Notes: generated from the sequence alone by a model not told the origin. A stretch of 64,000 nt of DNA from Terriglobus roseus (GCF_900102185.1 NZ_LT629690.1:3658001-3722000), one strand, 5' to 3'; shown: positions 25,834-34,788, counted from the first letter of the stretch. Translations and numbers: made by a program.

Positions 25834-26202
25834 ATGATTCGTGGCATAAAGTTCGTCAGCATTCCAGTAAGAAACCAGGATGAAGCGTTGAAGTTTTACA
25901 CCGAGGCGCTTGGATTCAAGGTGCAAACGGATCAGGAGTTCGTTCCAGGAGGACAGCGCTGGATTGAGCTGTCGATCCCAGGAGCCGAAACAGGTATCGC
26001 TCTCTTCACGCCTGAAGGCCACGAAGACCGCATCGGAACATTTCAATCCATGTCATTTCGATGCGACGACGTATTCCAAACCGCCGATGGACTGAAGCAG
26101 CGCGGTGTGAAGTTCTACCAGGAACCCAAGAAGGAATCCTGGGGCTCTTCAGCCATCTTCGAAGATCCCGAAGGCAACAAGTTTGTATTGAGCTCGCGAT
26201 AA
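25834..26202 (+). CDS. VOC (glyoxalase/bleomycin-resistance-like) family protein
   Basis: This 122-residue single-module VOC protein begins MIRGIKFVSIPVRNQDEALKFY. It contains FYTEALGFKV, IELSIPGAETGIALF and the ending FEDPEGNKFVLSSR, the typical metal Glu-bearing strand. VOC proteins bind a divalent metal and catalyse isomerisation, dioxygenation or resistance reactions; this one is unassigned. The ATG at 25834 follows AGGGAG at 25821-25826. A much longer in-frame extension upstream is rejected because it covers the opposite-strand HTH gene and lacks homology. Confidence 0.9.
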   Translation: MIRGIKFVSIPVRNQDEALKFYTEALGFKVQTDQEFVPGGQRWIELSIPGAETGIALFTPEGHEDRIGTFQSMSFRCDDVFQTADGLKQRGVKFYQEPKKESWGSSAIFEDPEGNKFVLSSR

Positions 26203-26545
26203 GAGCAGCAGCTCGAATTGCTCCTCAACATACTGAACGCTGGCATAAGCAAGACTTTGGTATTAGCCACAACATTCACTTAAAGGAATGACGTGTATTT
26301 CTAAAGTACTCTGCTCAATAGCGACGTCAGCAATACTTTGGTCCAATTTCGCTCGTGTTCTCTTACGCCCATACTGATCAATACACCGCAGTAGCCGTCT
26401 GAATAGGATCGTGAAACAGATAGGCGGAAATTTAAAGCAGCCGACACTTCCTGCGTGATCCGTGTCCAGAGACGGTGGCAATTTGCCAGATCGTAACCAT
26501 CTCTCAGCGTGCAGCTTTGAATAACCAAGCAAAGGAGAACACGTC
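26203..26545. other. intergenic stretch of 343 bases, no gene seen
   Basis: The composition is AT-richer than the surroundings. Short frames exist on both strands but none has a ribosome site plus a recognisable motif. The right end carries AAAGGAG just before the GlcG-like gene. It may hold the remnant of an old gene. Confidence 0.5.
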
Positions 26546-27067
26546 ATGAAAGCACATCACTTCACATCGCTCATCATTGTTGCGGTAGCTATGTATACAC
26601 CCGCTCAATCCACAAATCAGCCGAGCAGCAACTATCGTTACCAACTCCCACTGCAGCTGGCGCTTGACGCTTCTTTGGAGGCGATAAGAGTGTGCACGGC
26701 AAATGGTTATCAAGTTACCGCCACGGTCGTAGATATGGATGGCATCGCGCAGGTGGAGCTGCGAGGAGACAACGCTACGGTGCATACTCAGGAGTCGAGC
26801 TATGAAAAGGCATATGGCGTCGTAACGCTCGGCCCCATGTTTCACTTCGACACGAGTGGCAAATTCTTCGAGCTCACGAAGACGAACCCTTATGCGCCGA
26901 GACTCGCTACCGTGTCACACGTTATGGCTCTTCCTGGAGCCGTCGCGTTTATGAAAGACGGCAAGATTGTCGCAGCACTCGGTGTTGGAGGGGCTCCCGG
27001 AGGAGATAAGGATGAAGTCTGCGCACAAGCAGGCGTTAGAAAAGTGGCAGACCAACTTTCGCGTTGA
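26546..27067 (+). CDS. exported GlcG/HbpS-like protein
   Basis: This 173-residue protein has a Sec signal (MKAHHFTSLIIVAVAMYTPAQS) and a complete GlcG/HbpS domain. Motifs are LALDASLEAIRVCTANGYQVTA, VVDMDGIAQVELRGDNA, YEKAYGVVTLG and GAVAFMKDGKIVAALGVGGAPGGDKDE. Members bind haem or small cofactors and often accompany redox enzymes; the exact ligand is unknown. The ATG at 26546 has AAAGGAG about 10 bases before it. No linked enzyme is in the same operon. Confidence 0.88.
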   Translation: MKAHHFTSLIIVAVAMYTPAQSTNQPSSNYRYQLPLQLALDASLEAIRVCTANGYQVTATVVDMDGIAQVELRGDNATVHTQESSYEKAYGVVTLGPMFHFDTSGKFFELTKTNPYAPRLATVSHVMALPGAVAFMKDGKIVAALGVGGAPGGDKDEVCAQAGVRKVADQLSR

Positions 27068-27474
27068 GTTGCACAACTGGAATTACCTCAGCCCTGATCG
27101 ATGAATCGCACCGCAAAGGTTACGTCCTAGAAGCAAAGACGGGGTTCCAGCGACTAAAGCCGCGTTTTCCTGGACGATCCGAGCCCCGCCCTCACACAGA
27201 AAAGCTCAAGAAACATTCGAAAGTACCTGTCAAGCCCCGAAGCCACCCAACCCCAACAAACTAAAAGAAATAGAGTTGGCATGGTATTTCCGCCAAACGG
27301 CTAAAATTGAGATAGATGGAAAAGGGCCACGCTGCAGCGCGGCCCTAAATCCTTTAGAAAGACGATTTTGCCCCTAACCCCAATGGATAGACTATTTTAG
27401 CCTCACCCGCACCGTAACCCCAATAGAAAGACGATTTTAGAAAAACAGGGGGGAGGGGGAGGGTATATCCACCA
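27068..27474. other. 407-base intergenic region with hairpin and degenerate repeats
   Basis: No credible gene was found; a 66-codon frame at 27064-27264 lacks a ribosome site and is Pro/Arg/Lys-rich. The hairpin at 27323-27346 (AGGGCC, CGC, loop TGCA, GCG, GGCCCT with one mismatch) is terminator-like. Three related repeats follow at 27355-27440. The stretch near 27220-27300 looks like a dispersed extragenic element. Confidence 0.6.
27355..27440. repeat. three degenerate short direct repeats
   Basis: The full unit ACCCCAATAGAAAGACGATT (extended by TTAG) is at 27417-27440. A diverged copy with three changes is at 27377-27400. A partial copy (TAGAAAGACGATTTT) is at 27355-27369. Spacing is 29 and 40 bases from the shared T, so it is not a regular array. 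Confidence 0.7.
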
Positions 27475-29418
27475 TCAAGTGGAAGGCAGCTGTTCCACCG
27501 GCTTATCCGGCTGCGATTGGTAAATCTCTTCCACCCGTTCCACCGTGTCGATATCGTCCACCGACTTATCCCTGCGAATCTGCACAATGCGCGGGAACCG
27601 CAGCGCGAAACCCGATGCGTGACGATCGCTGCGCATGATGTTGTTGAAGGCAATCTCCAACACCATCAGAGGCTCAACGCTACGGAAGTGTCCGTAGTCT
27701 TCGAGCGTGTGCGCCTTACTCCAGTCTGTAAGCTCCACGATCTCTGCATCGGTCAGACCGCCGTACGCCTTGCCCACGTTCTGCAGAGAACCGTCGCTGG
27801 CGCGCACCGCAAACGTGTAGTCGGACAACACCTGCGAACGGCGTCCATGACCGTACTCCGCGCCGGTGATCACCACATCCAAGGTGTCCAGATGCCGCTT
27901 CAGCTTTATCCACGAGAGGCCGCGACGCCCCGGCTGATAGAGCGAACCGGATGACTTAATCATCACGCCCTCGTTGCCGCGATCACGCGCAGCAACATAG
28001 GCACGATCCAGATCGCCCGCCGAGTGCGCCTCCACCACCTGCGACACCCGCAACCGCTGCTCCCCCTGTGGCGGGGCCGGAACAGCTTCCGAAAAAAGCC
28101 CACCCGAAGGCAAAGGAGCTTCAGCCTCCAAAGGCGAAAGCGTTACGGTTTGAATCCGCGCCGTCAGCGCTTCCAATCTGCGACGACGTTCACTCAATGG
28201 CAGATCCAGCAACAACTCACCGTGTGCGAACAGGATGTCGAACGCCATGTACACAACCGGCGTTCCTCTGCGGACCTCATTCGTCACCTTCTTCCGTCCA
28301 ATGCGCGGAGACAGCATCGCAAACGGCAGCGCGCGATCACTGCGCACATCCCACGCCAACAACTCGCCGTCCAGAATCACACCGCTGCCATCGCCGATCA
28401 CTGCCTCATTCACTGCAGCGAAGGCTTCCACAATCTCCGGATAACTCGCCGTCACATCCTCACGGTTGCGCGAGTACAGCGCAACCCGCCCAGGACTGTC
28501 GTTGCTGCCAAAGTGCAACTGCACGCGCATGCCATCGAACTTATCCTCCACCTGCGCATCCAGGTGGATTGCCTGCAATGCCGCGTGTTCCTGTTCCGCA
28601 TCGTCCAGTGCAGACTCATCCTCCGCACGCACATGCGGTTCAGGCTCGGCGTGGGATTCTGGCGGCACACTGATGCCCGCTTCCTCCGCGGCTTCCGGCT
28701 TGGAGGCGAAACGCTTCACTGCTTCTTCCGGCGTATCGACAGGAGAAGCCAGCATGAATCCCAGCGGATGGAAGAGCCGCATCCGCGCCTCTCGCAACGC
28801 ACCTTCAAAGGCCATCACCGTAGCGCGCGCCAGGTCGGCCTCCAGCATCACGGCATTGCGTACTTCGGCCAACGGCTGCTCCGAGGCGACGGCAATCGCC
28901 TCCTCAATCAGCGCCTGCTTCACCCCAATACGCATGTCGCCACTGATGAGCTTCACCAGGTACTTCGCCTCCACGGGCGAACACCGCTCCAGCAAGCCGG
29001 TCAGCAACGCCTGCCGTTGTGCCGTCGTCTTGGCCACAGGGATGGCCGCAAACGCCTCCGCTACCTGAGCGAAGGTAAGGCTAGGCTCCGGTGTATGCCC
29101 CTGCTCCGCAAACAGGTCCCCCGCCGCAGCTCCAATATCCCCATGCCGCCGCCAAGCCGCCGTGAACTGCTCCTCTGTCGGTCGCACAATATCCCGCAAC
29201 ACGCGCGACAACATGGCGCCACCAATACTCAGCTTGCGAGTATCTGCCTCCGGAAACACCTCACCAGAAAGATACAGAGCCAACAGCCCTGCGTCCTCCA
29301 CCGAGCCTTCCCTGCGCACCGCCACCAACCGCTCTGCAATAGCCGCACGCTTCCGCAGTTTGCTGCTGGTAGCAACAAGCTCATCACCCAGCGTAGCGAG
29401 ATGGAGAAAGAGTGCCAT
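27475..29418 (-). CDS. ATP-dependent DNA ligase
   Basis: This 647-residue ligase has the helical N-domain (about residues 1-230). The adenylation domain has nucleophile Lys293 in EDKFDGMRVQ (KxDG), plus LDGELLAWD, VYMAFDILFAHG and EGVMIKSSGSLYQPG. The OB-fold ends with SWIKLKR and later strands. It seals DNA nicks using ATP, an accessory to the NAD-dependent LigA expected in bacteria. An acidic Ala/Glu-rich insert of about 45 residues (about 240-288) precedes the active-site strand, which is unusual. The start at 29418 matches the family N-terminus. The upstream gene on the same strand ends 50 bases away. Confidence 0.93.
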   Translation of the reverse strand: MALFLHLATLGDELVATSSKLRKRAAIAERLVAVRREGSVEDAGLLALYLSGEVFPEADTRKLSIGGAMLSRVLRDIVRPTEEQFTAAWRRHGDIGAAAGDLFAEQGHTPEPSLTFAQVAEAFAAIPVAKTTAQRQALLTGLLERCSPVEAKYLVKLISGDMRIGVKQALIEEAIAVASEQPLAEVRNAVMLEADLARATVMAFEGALREARMRLFHPLGFMLASPVDTPEEAVKRFASKPEAAEEAGISVPPESHAEPEPHVRAEDESALDDAEQEHAALQAIHLDAQVEDKFDGMRVQLHFGSNDSPGRVALYSRNREDVTASYPEIVEAFAAVNEAVIGDGSGVILDGELLAWDVRSDRALPFAMLSPRIGRKKVTNEVRRGTPVVYMAFDILFAHGELLLDLPLSERRRRLEALTARIQTVTLSPLEAEAPLPSGGLFSEAVPAPPQGEQRLRVSQVVEAHSAGDLDRAYVAARDRGNEGVMIKSSGSLYQPGRRGLSWIKLKRHLDTLDVVITGAEYGHGRRSQVLSDYTFAVRASDGSLQNVGKAYGGLTDAEIVELTDWSKAHTLEDYGHFRSVEPLMVLEIAFNNIMRSDRHASGFALRFPRIVQIRRDKSVDDIDTVERVEEIYQSQPDKPVEQLPST

Positions 29419-29468
29419 ACATGTGACAGATGCCTCAGGCTACGCCAGCGACTGCCTGCGAGTGCGCC

Positions 29469-31472
29469 TTACTTGCCCTGACCGTTGACAATGGGAAAGA
29501 AGTACACGCCATGCGTGCCCAGCACCGCAAGTTGCTGTGCCTTAGGTGCCAGGGCAAAGGATTGCTCCGCCAGCGGCACATCCTCCACGCGGCTCAGCAA
29601 CAGGCGCTTGCCATCCTGCGCACGATAGACAGCAACCTGTTCCCCGCGCAGATCTAACGCCCGGATACGCGCCGCCCGGTCACGGGAGACGGCGTTCCAC
29701 ACCACACGCACCGCCAGTGCATCGCTGCCATCATCCCCCTCCGCTGCCAGTTCCAACTGCTGCGACGACGCATCGCCACGCACGACCGTATGGCCATCCA
29801 GTCGCAGTGCCCGGTACCACATCTGCCCTTTCTCACAGCCAGATACAAACACCGTCTCCGCAGTGGGCAACGACACCACAGGCTGGCAATCACTCACAGT
29901 GGTGGCAATGGTATGCCGGCTGTGGTCCCAACTGAACTCCTCGATCTGCCACCGATGCATGTTCAGCGACAGCGTGCGTAGTTCACCGTGCGGAGTAAGT
30001 ACAGGGGGTGCCACCGTACTTGGCTGCGTGGTCTCTCCCATCGACCGCAAGTCAGCATCCAGAAACTGAACGCGAACAGTTTCTTCGGGCTCGTACCCAG
30101 TCATGTCTTCAAGGCGACGATGCAGTTCATCAGGATGCCGTTCCTGCACAGATCCCACAGCAAATACGGAACCAGCAGGTGCAACGGACACCCATAGCAG
30201 CGGCAGTGAAAAGTCGACAGAACGCAGCGTGGCCAGATTCGCATCCAGCAGCCGAAGCTGGTGTCCTAGATGCACGAGCACATGACCGGGCGATGCCGCC
30301 CATAGGTATTGCCCGTCGCCAATCACTTGCCAATCCAGAACACGCAAAATTTTGCGCGTGGTGGGATTGATGATGACAGCCCGAACGGTATGAACGTAGT
30401 CCGGGCGCAAGCCGCCACTACGACGCACGCGCATGTCATGCAGATCAAACGTCAGCAACAGATGCCCTATATCCAGATAGGTCAGCGTATATGCGTAGTG
30501 AAAGCTTTTCAGTTCACGACGATCGGAGCGGAAGTAGCCAAGCTTTGTCAGGTCAAGCGAAGCCCCGGTCGCCGATGCAACAGCAGCGCCGATATGCTCT
30601 GTGCTGCAATCCGCAGAGCAAACTTCCGTCTCGTCCTTCGGGCGCATGGGAAGCACTGCCGAGGGGAGCGTGGATGAAGCAATCGCTTCTGTTTCGGCGG
30701 GCTTAGTAACAGCAGCGCCGACGGGTGTAGCCGGAGATGTCGGCGTTGCTGCTGAAGCATCAAGCAGCTTCTGCACTTCTGGCGAAGGCATCAGAATGAG
30801 CTTCGTGCCGACCTCAATGCGGAAGGACTTCTCATCTTTTTGCAAGAGAGACGAGCTCTGTGGACCACCTTCTGGTTCCAGCGTGACCTTCTTCTCGCCA
30901 AAGACCATGCCTGCGCGAATGACCTTCGGCAGCTTGAGTTCTGGCTGGGCGCGTATGGTCATGTCGTTGCGTACGTCATAGGTATGAACCGCCATGTTCC
31001 CTGCAGAGGCCATTCCACCGCCACCCATCGACTGTGGAGGACGTGGTGAGAAGCTTCCGAAGAGTCCTCCCTGATCTGCAAAGGCACGTTCATAACTTGG
31101 TTCTGGAGCGAAGATCACCGCAAAGACACGCATCCGCAAGGGCGATTGCAATTTCCCATTGCAGTCTGCGGCGTCAAACTGAATGGCGATGCTGGAACGA
31201 TGGGCAGCTTTGTCAGCATGCGCTTCCAGAATGTGTCCCGTAGCGGTGGAACCGGAGGCCAGAGAGCAGCCAGGGGCCTGCCAGTTGTAACTGACTTTCG
31301 CCGCAATCAACGCACCGGGCTTCAGATGGCCCACATCCAGTGGTGTCAGCAGTTCCGTTTGCAATGGCTGTTGCGCGTAGACGCGGTCGTCGGCACCCTG
31401 CGCATTGGCACGAATGGCCGCGCACAACAGGACGACAGTGAGAACGCAACACCTGAGAAACAAGCGATGCAA
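29469..31472 (-). CDS. large exported hypothetical protein
   Basis: This protein of about 667 residues has a signal peptide (LFLRCCVLTVVLLCAAIRANA). Residues 30-240 form a beta-rich domain (YAQQPLQTELLTPLDVGHLKPG). An Ala/Pro/Thr linker (about 245-295) follows. The C-terminal half has repeated short blocks ending in DL or aromatic residues (GQYLWAASPGHVLVHL, GSVFAVGSVQERH), resembling beta-propeller blades. No enzyme motif is seen. The start is uncertain: a TTG at 31472 has GGAG nine bases upstream, while a TTG at 31487 has no ribosome site. It follows the gluconate-dehydrogenase-like cluster after a terminator, so it is probably separate. Confidence 0.7.
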   Translation of the reverse strand: MHRLFLRCCVLTVVLLCAAIRANAQGADDRVYAQQPLQTELLTPLDVGHLKPGALIAAKVSYNWQAPGCSLASGSTATGHILEAHADKAAHRSSIAIQFDAADCNGKLQSPLRMRVFAVIFAPEPSYERAFADQGGLFGSFSPRPPQSMGGGGMASAGNMAVHTYDVRNDMTIRAQPELKLPKVIRAGMVFGEKKVTLEPEGGPQSSSLLQKDEKSFRIEVGTKLILMPSPEVQKLLDASAATPTSPATPVGAAVTKPAETEAIASSTLPSAVLPMRPKDETEVCSADCSTEHIGAAVASATGASLDLTKLGYFRSDRRELKSFHYAYTLTYLDIGHLLLTFDLHDMRVRRSGGLRPDYVHTVRAVIINPTTRKILRVLDWQVIGDGQYLWAASPGHVLVHLGHQLRLLDANLATLRSVDFSLPLLWVSVAPAGSVFAVGSVQERHPDELHRRLEDMTGYEPEETVRVQFLDADLRSMGETTQPSTVAPPVLTPHGELRTLSLNMHRWQIEEFSWDHSRHTIATTVSDCQPVVSLPTAETVFVSGCEKGQMWYRALRLDGHTVVRGDASSQQLELAAEGDDGSDALAVRVVWNAVSRDRAARIRALDLRGEQVAVYRAQDGKRLLLSRVEDVPLAEQSFALAPKAQQLAVLGTHGVYFFPIVNGQGK

Positions 31473-31543
31473 TGGAAACGACTCCAACGGGGAAATACAG
31501 ATGGAGGCATTCTAACCACAACGAATTGGGGGCAACATGAAAA

Positions 31544-31566
31544 CAGGCCCCGCAATGCGGAGCCTG
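31544..31566 (-). terminator. intrinsic terminator of the multihaem cytochrome gene
   Basis: Read on the minus strand, CAGGC, CCGC, loop, GCGG and GCCTG form a 9-pair stem with one mismatch. It is followed by TTTT. Confidence 0.7.
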
Positions 31567-31591
31567 ATGATTTCGGTGTATATCCGCGCAG

Positions 31592-32341
31592 TTAAAGTGA
31601 TGGAGCGTGCAGATAAGGAGCAATGCTCATCACGGACGATGCGAGCATTGACGCCGTGCTGCGCGGCACTGAAGGCATTGCTGTACGCGTAGATCCTGTT
31701 GGGATATGCAGACGAGCCAACACCGTCTTGTCTGCATCAAAGGGCGACTGGCCATTCTTCGACATGATGGCGTGGCAGGTGTCGCACGTTGCGGGCGCAC
31801 TCACCTGCTGATGGCACGCGATGCAGCCAGCCATGTGCAGGTTCTTCTCTTCTGCAATAGCAGTGCGCTCCGCAACGGGCCCGTGGCAACCTTCGCAGGT
31901 TGCACCTGCTGACGTATGCGTCTTGTGGCTGAACGTCACAAACGATGGCACACGATACACACGCACCCACTGGATGAGTTCGTTGTTCTTTGCCGCATCG
32001 GCCAGGTGCTTGATGTCTGGCTTATCCGTGGCAATGGCAGCATGGCACAGCATGCACTTCGACGGCTGCGGGATGGCGAGAGTTGCGCCGCCGCGGTTGG
32101 GTTCGTGGCAGTCGTTGCACTGCAGCTTCGCGGTGCCGACGTGCAACTGATGATTGAAGTTGATGGGCTGTCCCGGAGCAACACTGCCCGTGACAGCGGG
32201 CGCGGACGCCTTCGCCACGTCTGCTGGCGACGCAACGGGCGCAGCATCATTCGCCGGTGGCGCGCCCATGGAATCATCCTGCGCGTGCGCTCCCAGAGCG
32301 AATGCGAACATCAACGCGACTGCCAGCAACAACTTCTTCAA
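31592..32341 (-). CDS. five-haem periplasmic c-type cytochrome
   Basis: This 249-residue exported cytochrome has a Sec signal (MKKLLLAVALMFAFALGAHA). Five CxxCH sites are present: CNDCH, CMLCH, CEGCH, CIACH and CDTCH. Extra His residues in FNHQLH and FSHKTH suit bis-His ligation, as in c7/c3 multihaem proteins. The C-terminal 45 residues after the last haem are Ser/Thr/Ala-rich and lack the usual fold, so a late frameshift is possible. It is the last of three genes with a gluconate-dehydrogenase-like subunit 3 and a GMC flavoprotein. It probably takes electrons from the flavoprotein, an inference from context. Confidence 0.88.
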   Translation of the reverse strand: MKKLLLAVALMFAFALGAHAQDDSMGAPPANDAAPVASPADVAKASAPAVTGSVAPGQPINFNHQLHVGTAKLQCNDCHEPNRGGATLAIPQPSKCMLCHAAIATDKPDIKHLADAAKNNELIQWVRVYRVPSFVTFSHKTHTSAGATCEGCHGPVAERTAIAEEKNLHMAGCIACHQQVSAPATCDTCHAIMSKNGQSPFDADKTVLARLHIPTGSTRTAMPSVPRSTASMLASSVMSIAPYLHAPSL

Positions 32342-32363
32342 CGAACCTTCTCCCCTGATGGAA

Positions 32364-32395
32364 ACGTGCCGCTCCCGGATGGGAAGACGGCACGT
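32364..32395 (-). terminator. intercistronic hairpin between flavoprotein and cytochrome genes
   Basis: Stem ACGTGCCG / CGGCACGT with an inner CCC/GGG pair. On the minus strand it is followed by TTTCC. It could lower downstream expression or stabilise the mRNA end rather than stop all transcription. Confidence 0.5.
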
Positions 32396-32437
32396 CCCGT
32401 TACTGCAAGTGTACTTCTGTTTAGACGACTTTGACGC

Positions 32438-34003
32438 TTAGACGTTGCCCTTGCGCATCTCTTCGGCCAGATACTCCGAAGCGCGCATGGCCAGCGACAG
32501 GATCGTCATGGTCGGGTTCTGCCATCCGGCGCACACCATAACGCTGGCGTCCGAGATGAACATGTTCTTGTGGTCGTGCGTCTGGTTCCACTGGTTTACA
32601 ACGCCCTTCTTCGGGTCGTCGCTCATACGGGCAGTGCCCTGCTCGTGGATGGAGTAGCCCGGAGGGTTGTACTTGTAGTTCCGCACCAGCACTTCAAAAC
32701 CGGCAGCTTCAGCCATGGCAGCGGTGGTATCCACCATGTCCTTCGCCATGTTGTCTTCGTTCGTGCCGTACTTGGTGCTGATGGTCAGCGTGGGCATGCC
32801 CCATGTGTCCAGGACGGCCTTATTCAGGCTGACGTGGTTTTCATAGTGACCAAGCGTCTCACCCATGATGTTCGTGGTGAATCCGCTGCCGTTGTAGTCT
32901 TCCAGCTTCTTATCCAGAGCCGCGCCGTATTCCGGGAACCAGCGTGCGTCCATCGGGCCAGGGCTCGAGGAGACGTTCACGGCATAACCGCGCATGAAGC
33001 CAGGTGTCTTGGTTTCCAGGTTACGGAAACGCGGAATGAGAGCGCCGCCGCCGATCACGCCCGGCTTACCGCCACGCGCTTCAGGAACCGATGCCGAGAT
33101 ACCTGCGCCATAAATCTGATCCGACAGATGGTGTCCCAGCAAGCCGCTGGAATTCGCCAGTTCCGAGATCATCAGCAGACGTGTGGTTTCCAGCGTGCCG
33201 CAGGCCACGATGACAACGCGTGCCTTCAGCACCATCTCGCGGTGCGAGTGGCGGTCGATGAAGATAACGCCGTCCACCTTGCCCGTGCTCTTGTCCGTGG
33301 TGATCTTGCGAACAATCGCGTTGGTGATGGTGGTCAGCTTGCCGGTTGCAACTGCATCGGGAATCAACAGGTTCAGCGAAGCTGCCATGCCGTCGCGGCC
33401 GCGCGCAGAGCGAGCCTTGGTGACGGGAACGCCCATCTTCTTACCAGCGTCCACAAAACGCTGCATCGCAGGCGACCAGGGCGAATTGTCTTCGACAAAG
33501 TTGCCATCCGGATACTGCGGCAGGTTGTCGTGGTGACCGCTCACCTGGAAGATCTCTTCCACGCGGTCATAGTACGGTGCCAGATCCTTCAACGAGATCG
33601 GCCAGTTTTCGCCGAAACCGTCGTGATCCTTGCACTTGAACTCAAAGTCCGACAGACGGAAGCTCTGGCGGCCCCAGTACGGCGAACGTCCACCCAGGCT
33701 GCGTACGCGGACCCAGTTGTACTGCTGACCTGCGGGGTAGTTGTAGGGGATCACCTTTTCATCGACCCACTGGTTCGCGCTGAACTCGCTTGCCTGGAAG
33801 ATGTGCGGGTGACGGCCCGGAGCGTCAAAGCCCTTATACGGAAGCTGGTTCGCCGCCTTCAGCGTGCGGTCCTTCTCCCAATCGATTGCCGGACCTGCAT
33901 CCAGCATCGTTACTGCAATGCCCTTCTGCGTCAGGATCTTCGCGGCCATGCCGCCGGTGTGACCCGAACCGATAATGAGTACATCAACCTTCTTGTTTGC
34001 CAT
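32438..34003 (-). CDS. GMC-family flavoprotein dehydrogenase (gluconate 2-dehydrogenase-like large subunit)
   Basis: This 521-residue protein has an N-terminal FAD site DVLIIGSGHTGGMAAKIL (about residues 7-24). An ADP-binding strand end LDAGP follows. The C-terminal GMC_oxred_C region has IHEQGTARMSDDP and MVCAGWQNPTMTILSLAM, where the His and Asn are the usual catalytic pair region. It should oxidise an alcohol or aldose and pass electrons to a cytochrome. No signal peptide is seen; Tat piggy-back export with the signal-bearing small subunit is the known arrangement in gluconate dehydrogenases. GAGAGAG lies just before the ATG. It sits between the subunit-3 and cytochrome genes. Confidence 0.92.
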   Translation of the reverse strand: MANKKVDVLIIGSGHTGGMAAKILTQKGIAVTMLDAGPAIDWEKDRTLKAANQLPYKGFDAPGRHPHIFQASEFSANQWVDEKVIPYNYPAGQQYNWVRVRSLGGRSPYWGRQSFRLSDFEFKCKDHDGFGENWPISLKDLAPYYDRVEEIFQVSGHHDNLPQYPDGNFVEDNSPWSPAMQRFVDAGKKMGVPVTKARSARGRDGMAASLNLLIPDAVATGKLTTITNAIVRKITTDKSTGKVDGVIFIDRHSHREMVLKARVVIVACGTLETTRLLMISELANSSGLLGHHLSDQIYGAGISASVPEARGGKPGVIGGGALIPRFRNLETKTPGFMRGYAVNVSSSPGPMDARWFPEYGAALDKKLEDYNGSGFTTNIMGETLGHYENHVSLNKAVLDTWGMPTLTISTKYGTNEDNMAKDMVDTTAAMAEAAGFEVLVRNYKYNPPGYSIHEQGTARMSDDPKKGVVNQWNQTHDHKNMFISDASVMVCAGWQNPTMTILSLAMRASEYLAEEMRKGNV

Positions 34004-34032
34004 TTCGCTCTCTCGTCTCTCCGGGGAACCTG

Positions 34033-34788
34033 TTAGGAGTGTGCTTGCTTGGTCAGCGGCGCGGATGCCTTCGGTGCACCACTGCGCGTCACCCAGGTTT
34101 CAATGCCCGGATCCAGCGGGTGAACATACAGACCAACGCTCACGCGCTCGCCCGAAACTTCGGCAGCCTGTGCCCATGCAACGGAATTCATCGTTGCCTG
34201 GCGGATATCGCGATGCGCCAGCGCGATGAAGTTCTCGTGCTTCTCCATCGGCGGATGATCGTTGATCCAACCCTTCAGGTACGGACGGACAGCAGCGTCA
34301 GCCTGGGCCGCAGTGGCCTTTGCAAACGAGACGCCCGACTTCTTCATGCAGTCGGCGTTCAGGCGATCCAAACCGTCGTTGTACATGGCCTGGCGATCCG
34401 CCGGCGATGCGCCGATGAGGAAGTCCAGGAACTCAGGAGCGTTGGCCTGTACTGCGCCGGGGTAACCCTGCGAAGCGGGCACAAGCAGATCAGCAAAACG
34501 CGTCAGCGTGGCGTAGCGTGCTGGTGTGAAATAACGCACATCCGTAACGGCGACAATGTCCGGCTGCGAAACCGGGATATTTGGCGTCTTGAACGATGCC
34601 ATCTGGCGCTGGCGCGCCTGCGCCGTACGTGCCGATGCGTTATTGGGAGCAACTGCCTGCTCGCCCTGGGTGATGGTACTGGTGTTGGGCACAGGCGTCG
34701 CCGCGTTGGGCGAAGCCTTCTGTTGGGCAAGGGCAGTAGTGGCCGCGGCCGTAACCGCTAACCCCTTAACAAATTCACGCCGTTTCAT
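34033..34788 (-). CDS. gluconate 2-dehydrogenase subunit 3-like protein, Tat signal
   Basis: This 251-residue protein begins with a Tat signal (MKRREFVKGLAVTAAATTALA). A disordered Ala/Gln/Pro region runs to about residue 80. The subunit-3 domain (about 85-235) contains RYATLTRFADLLVPASQGYPGA and SVAWAQAAE. Such small subunits bind the GMC flavoprotein and carry it through the Tat system; they have no known catalysis. It is the first gene of the set, 29 bases before the GMC gene, consistent with a co-expressed periplasmic complex. Confidence 0.88.
   Translation of the reverse strand: MKRREFVKGLAVTAAATTALAQQKASPNAATPVPNTSTITQGEQAVAPNNASARTAQARQRQMASFKTPNIPVSQPDIVAVTDVRYFTPARYATLTRFADLLVPASQGYPGAVQANAPEFLDFLIGASPADRQAMYNDGLDRLNADCMKKSGVSFAKATAAQADAAVRPYLKGWINDHPPMEKHENFIALAHRDIRQATMNSVAWAQAAEVSGERVSVGLYVHPLDPGIETWVTRSGAPKASAPLTKQAHS

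Noticed and set aside
26263-26547. 94-codon minus-strand frame before the GlcG gene
   Set aside because: No ribosome site or recognised domain, covers a promoter-like region of the GlcG gene.
27064-27264. 66-codon frame after the GlcG gene
   Set aside because: No ribosome site, biased composition and no motif; the region looks extragenic.
27355-27440. Possible CRISPR array
   Set aside because: Only three diverged copies with uneven spacing (29 and 40 bases), no uniform spacers and no cas genes.
28024-29481. Long plus-strand frame of 485 codons opposite the DNA ligase
   Set aside because: Its product is Arg/His/Gln-rich low-complexity and the minus strand encodes a full ligase with all motifs.
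32570-34036. Long plus-strand frame of 488 codons opposite the GMC flavoprotein
   Set aside because: No motif, shadow of the well-supported GMC gene with FAD and C-terminal signatures.
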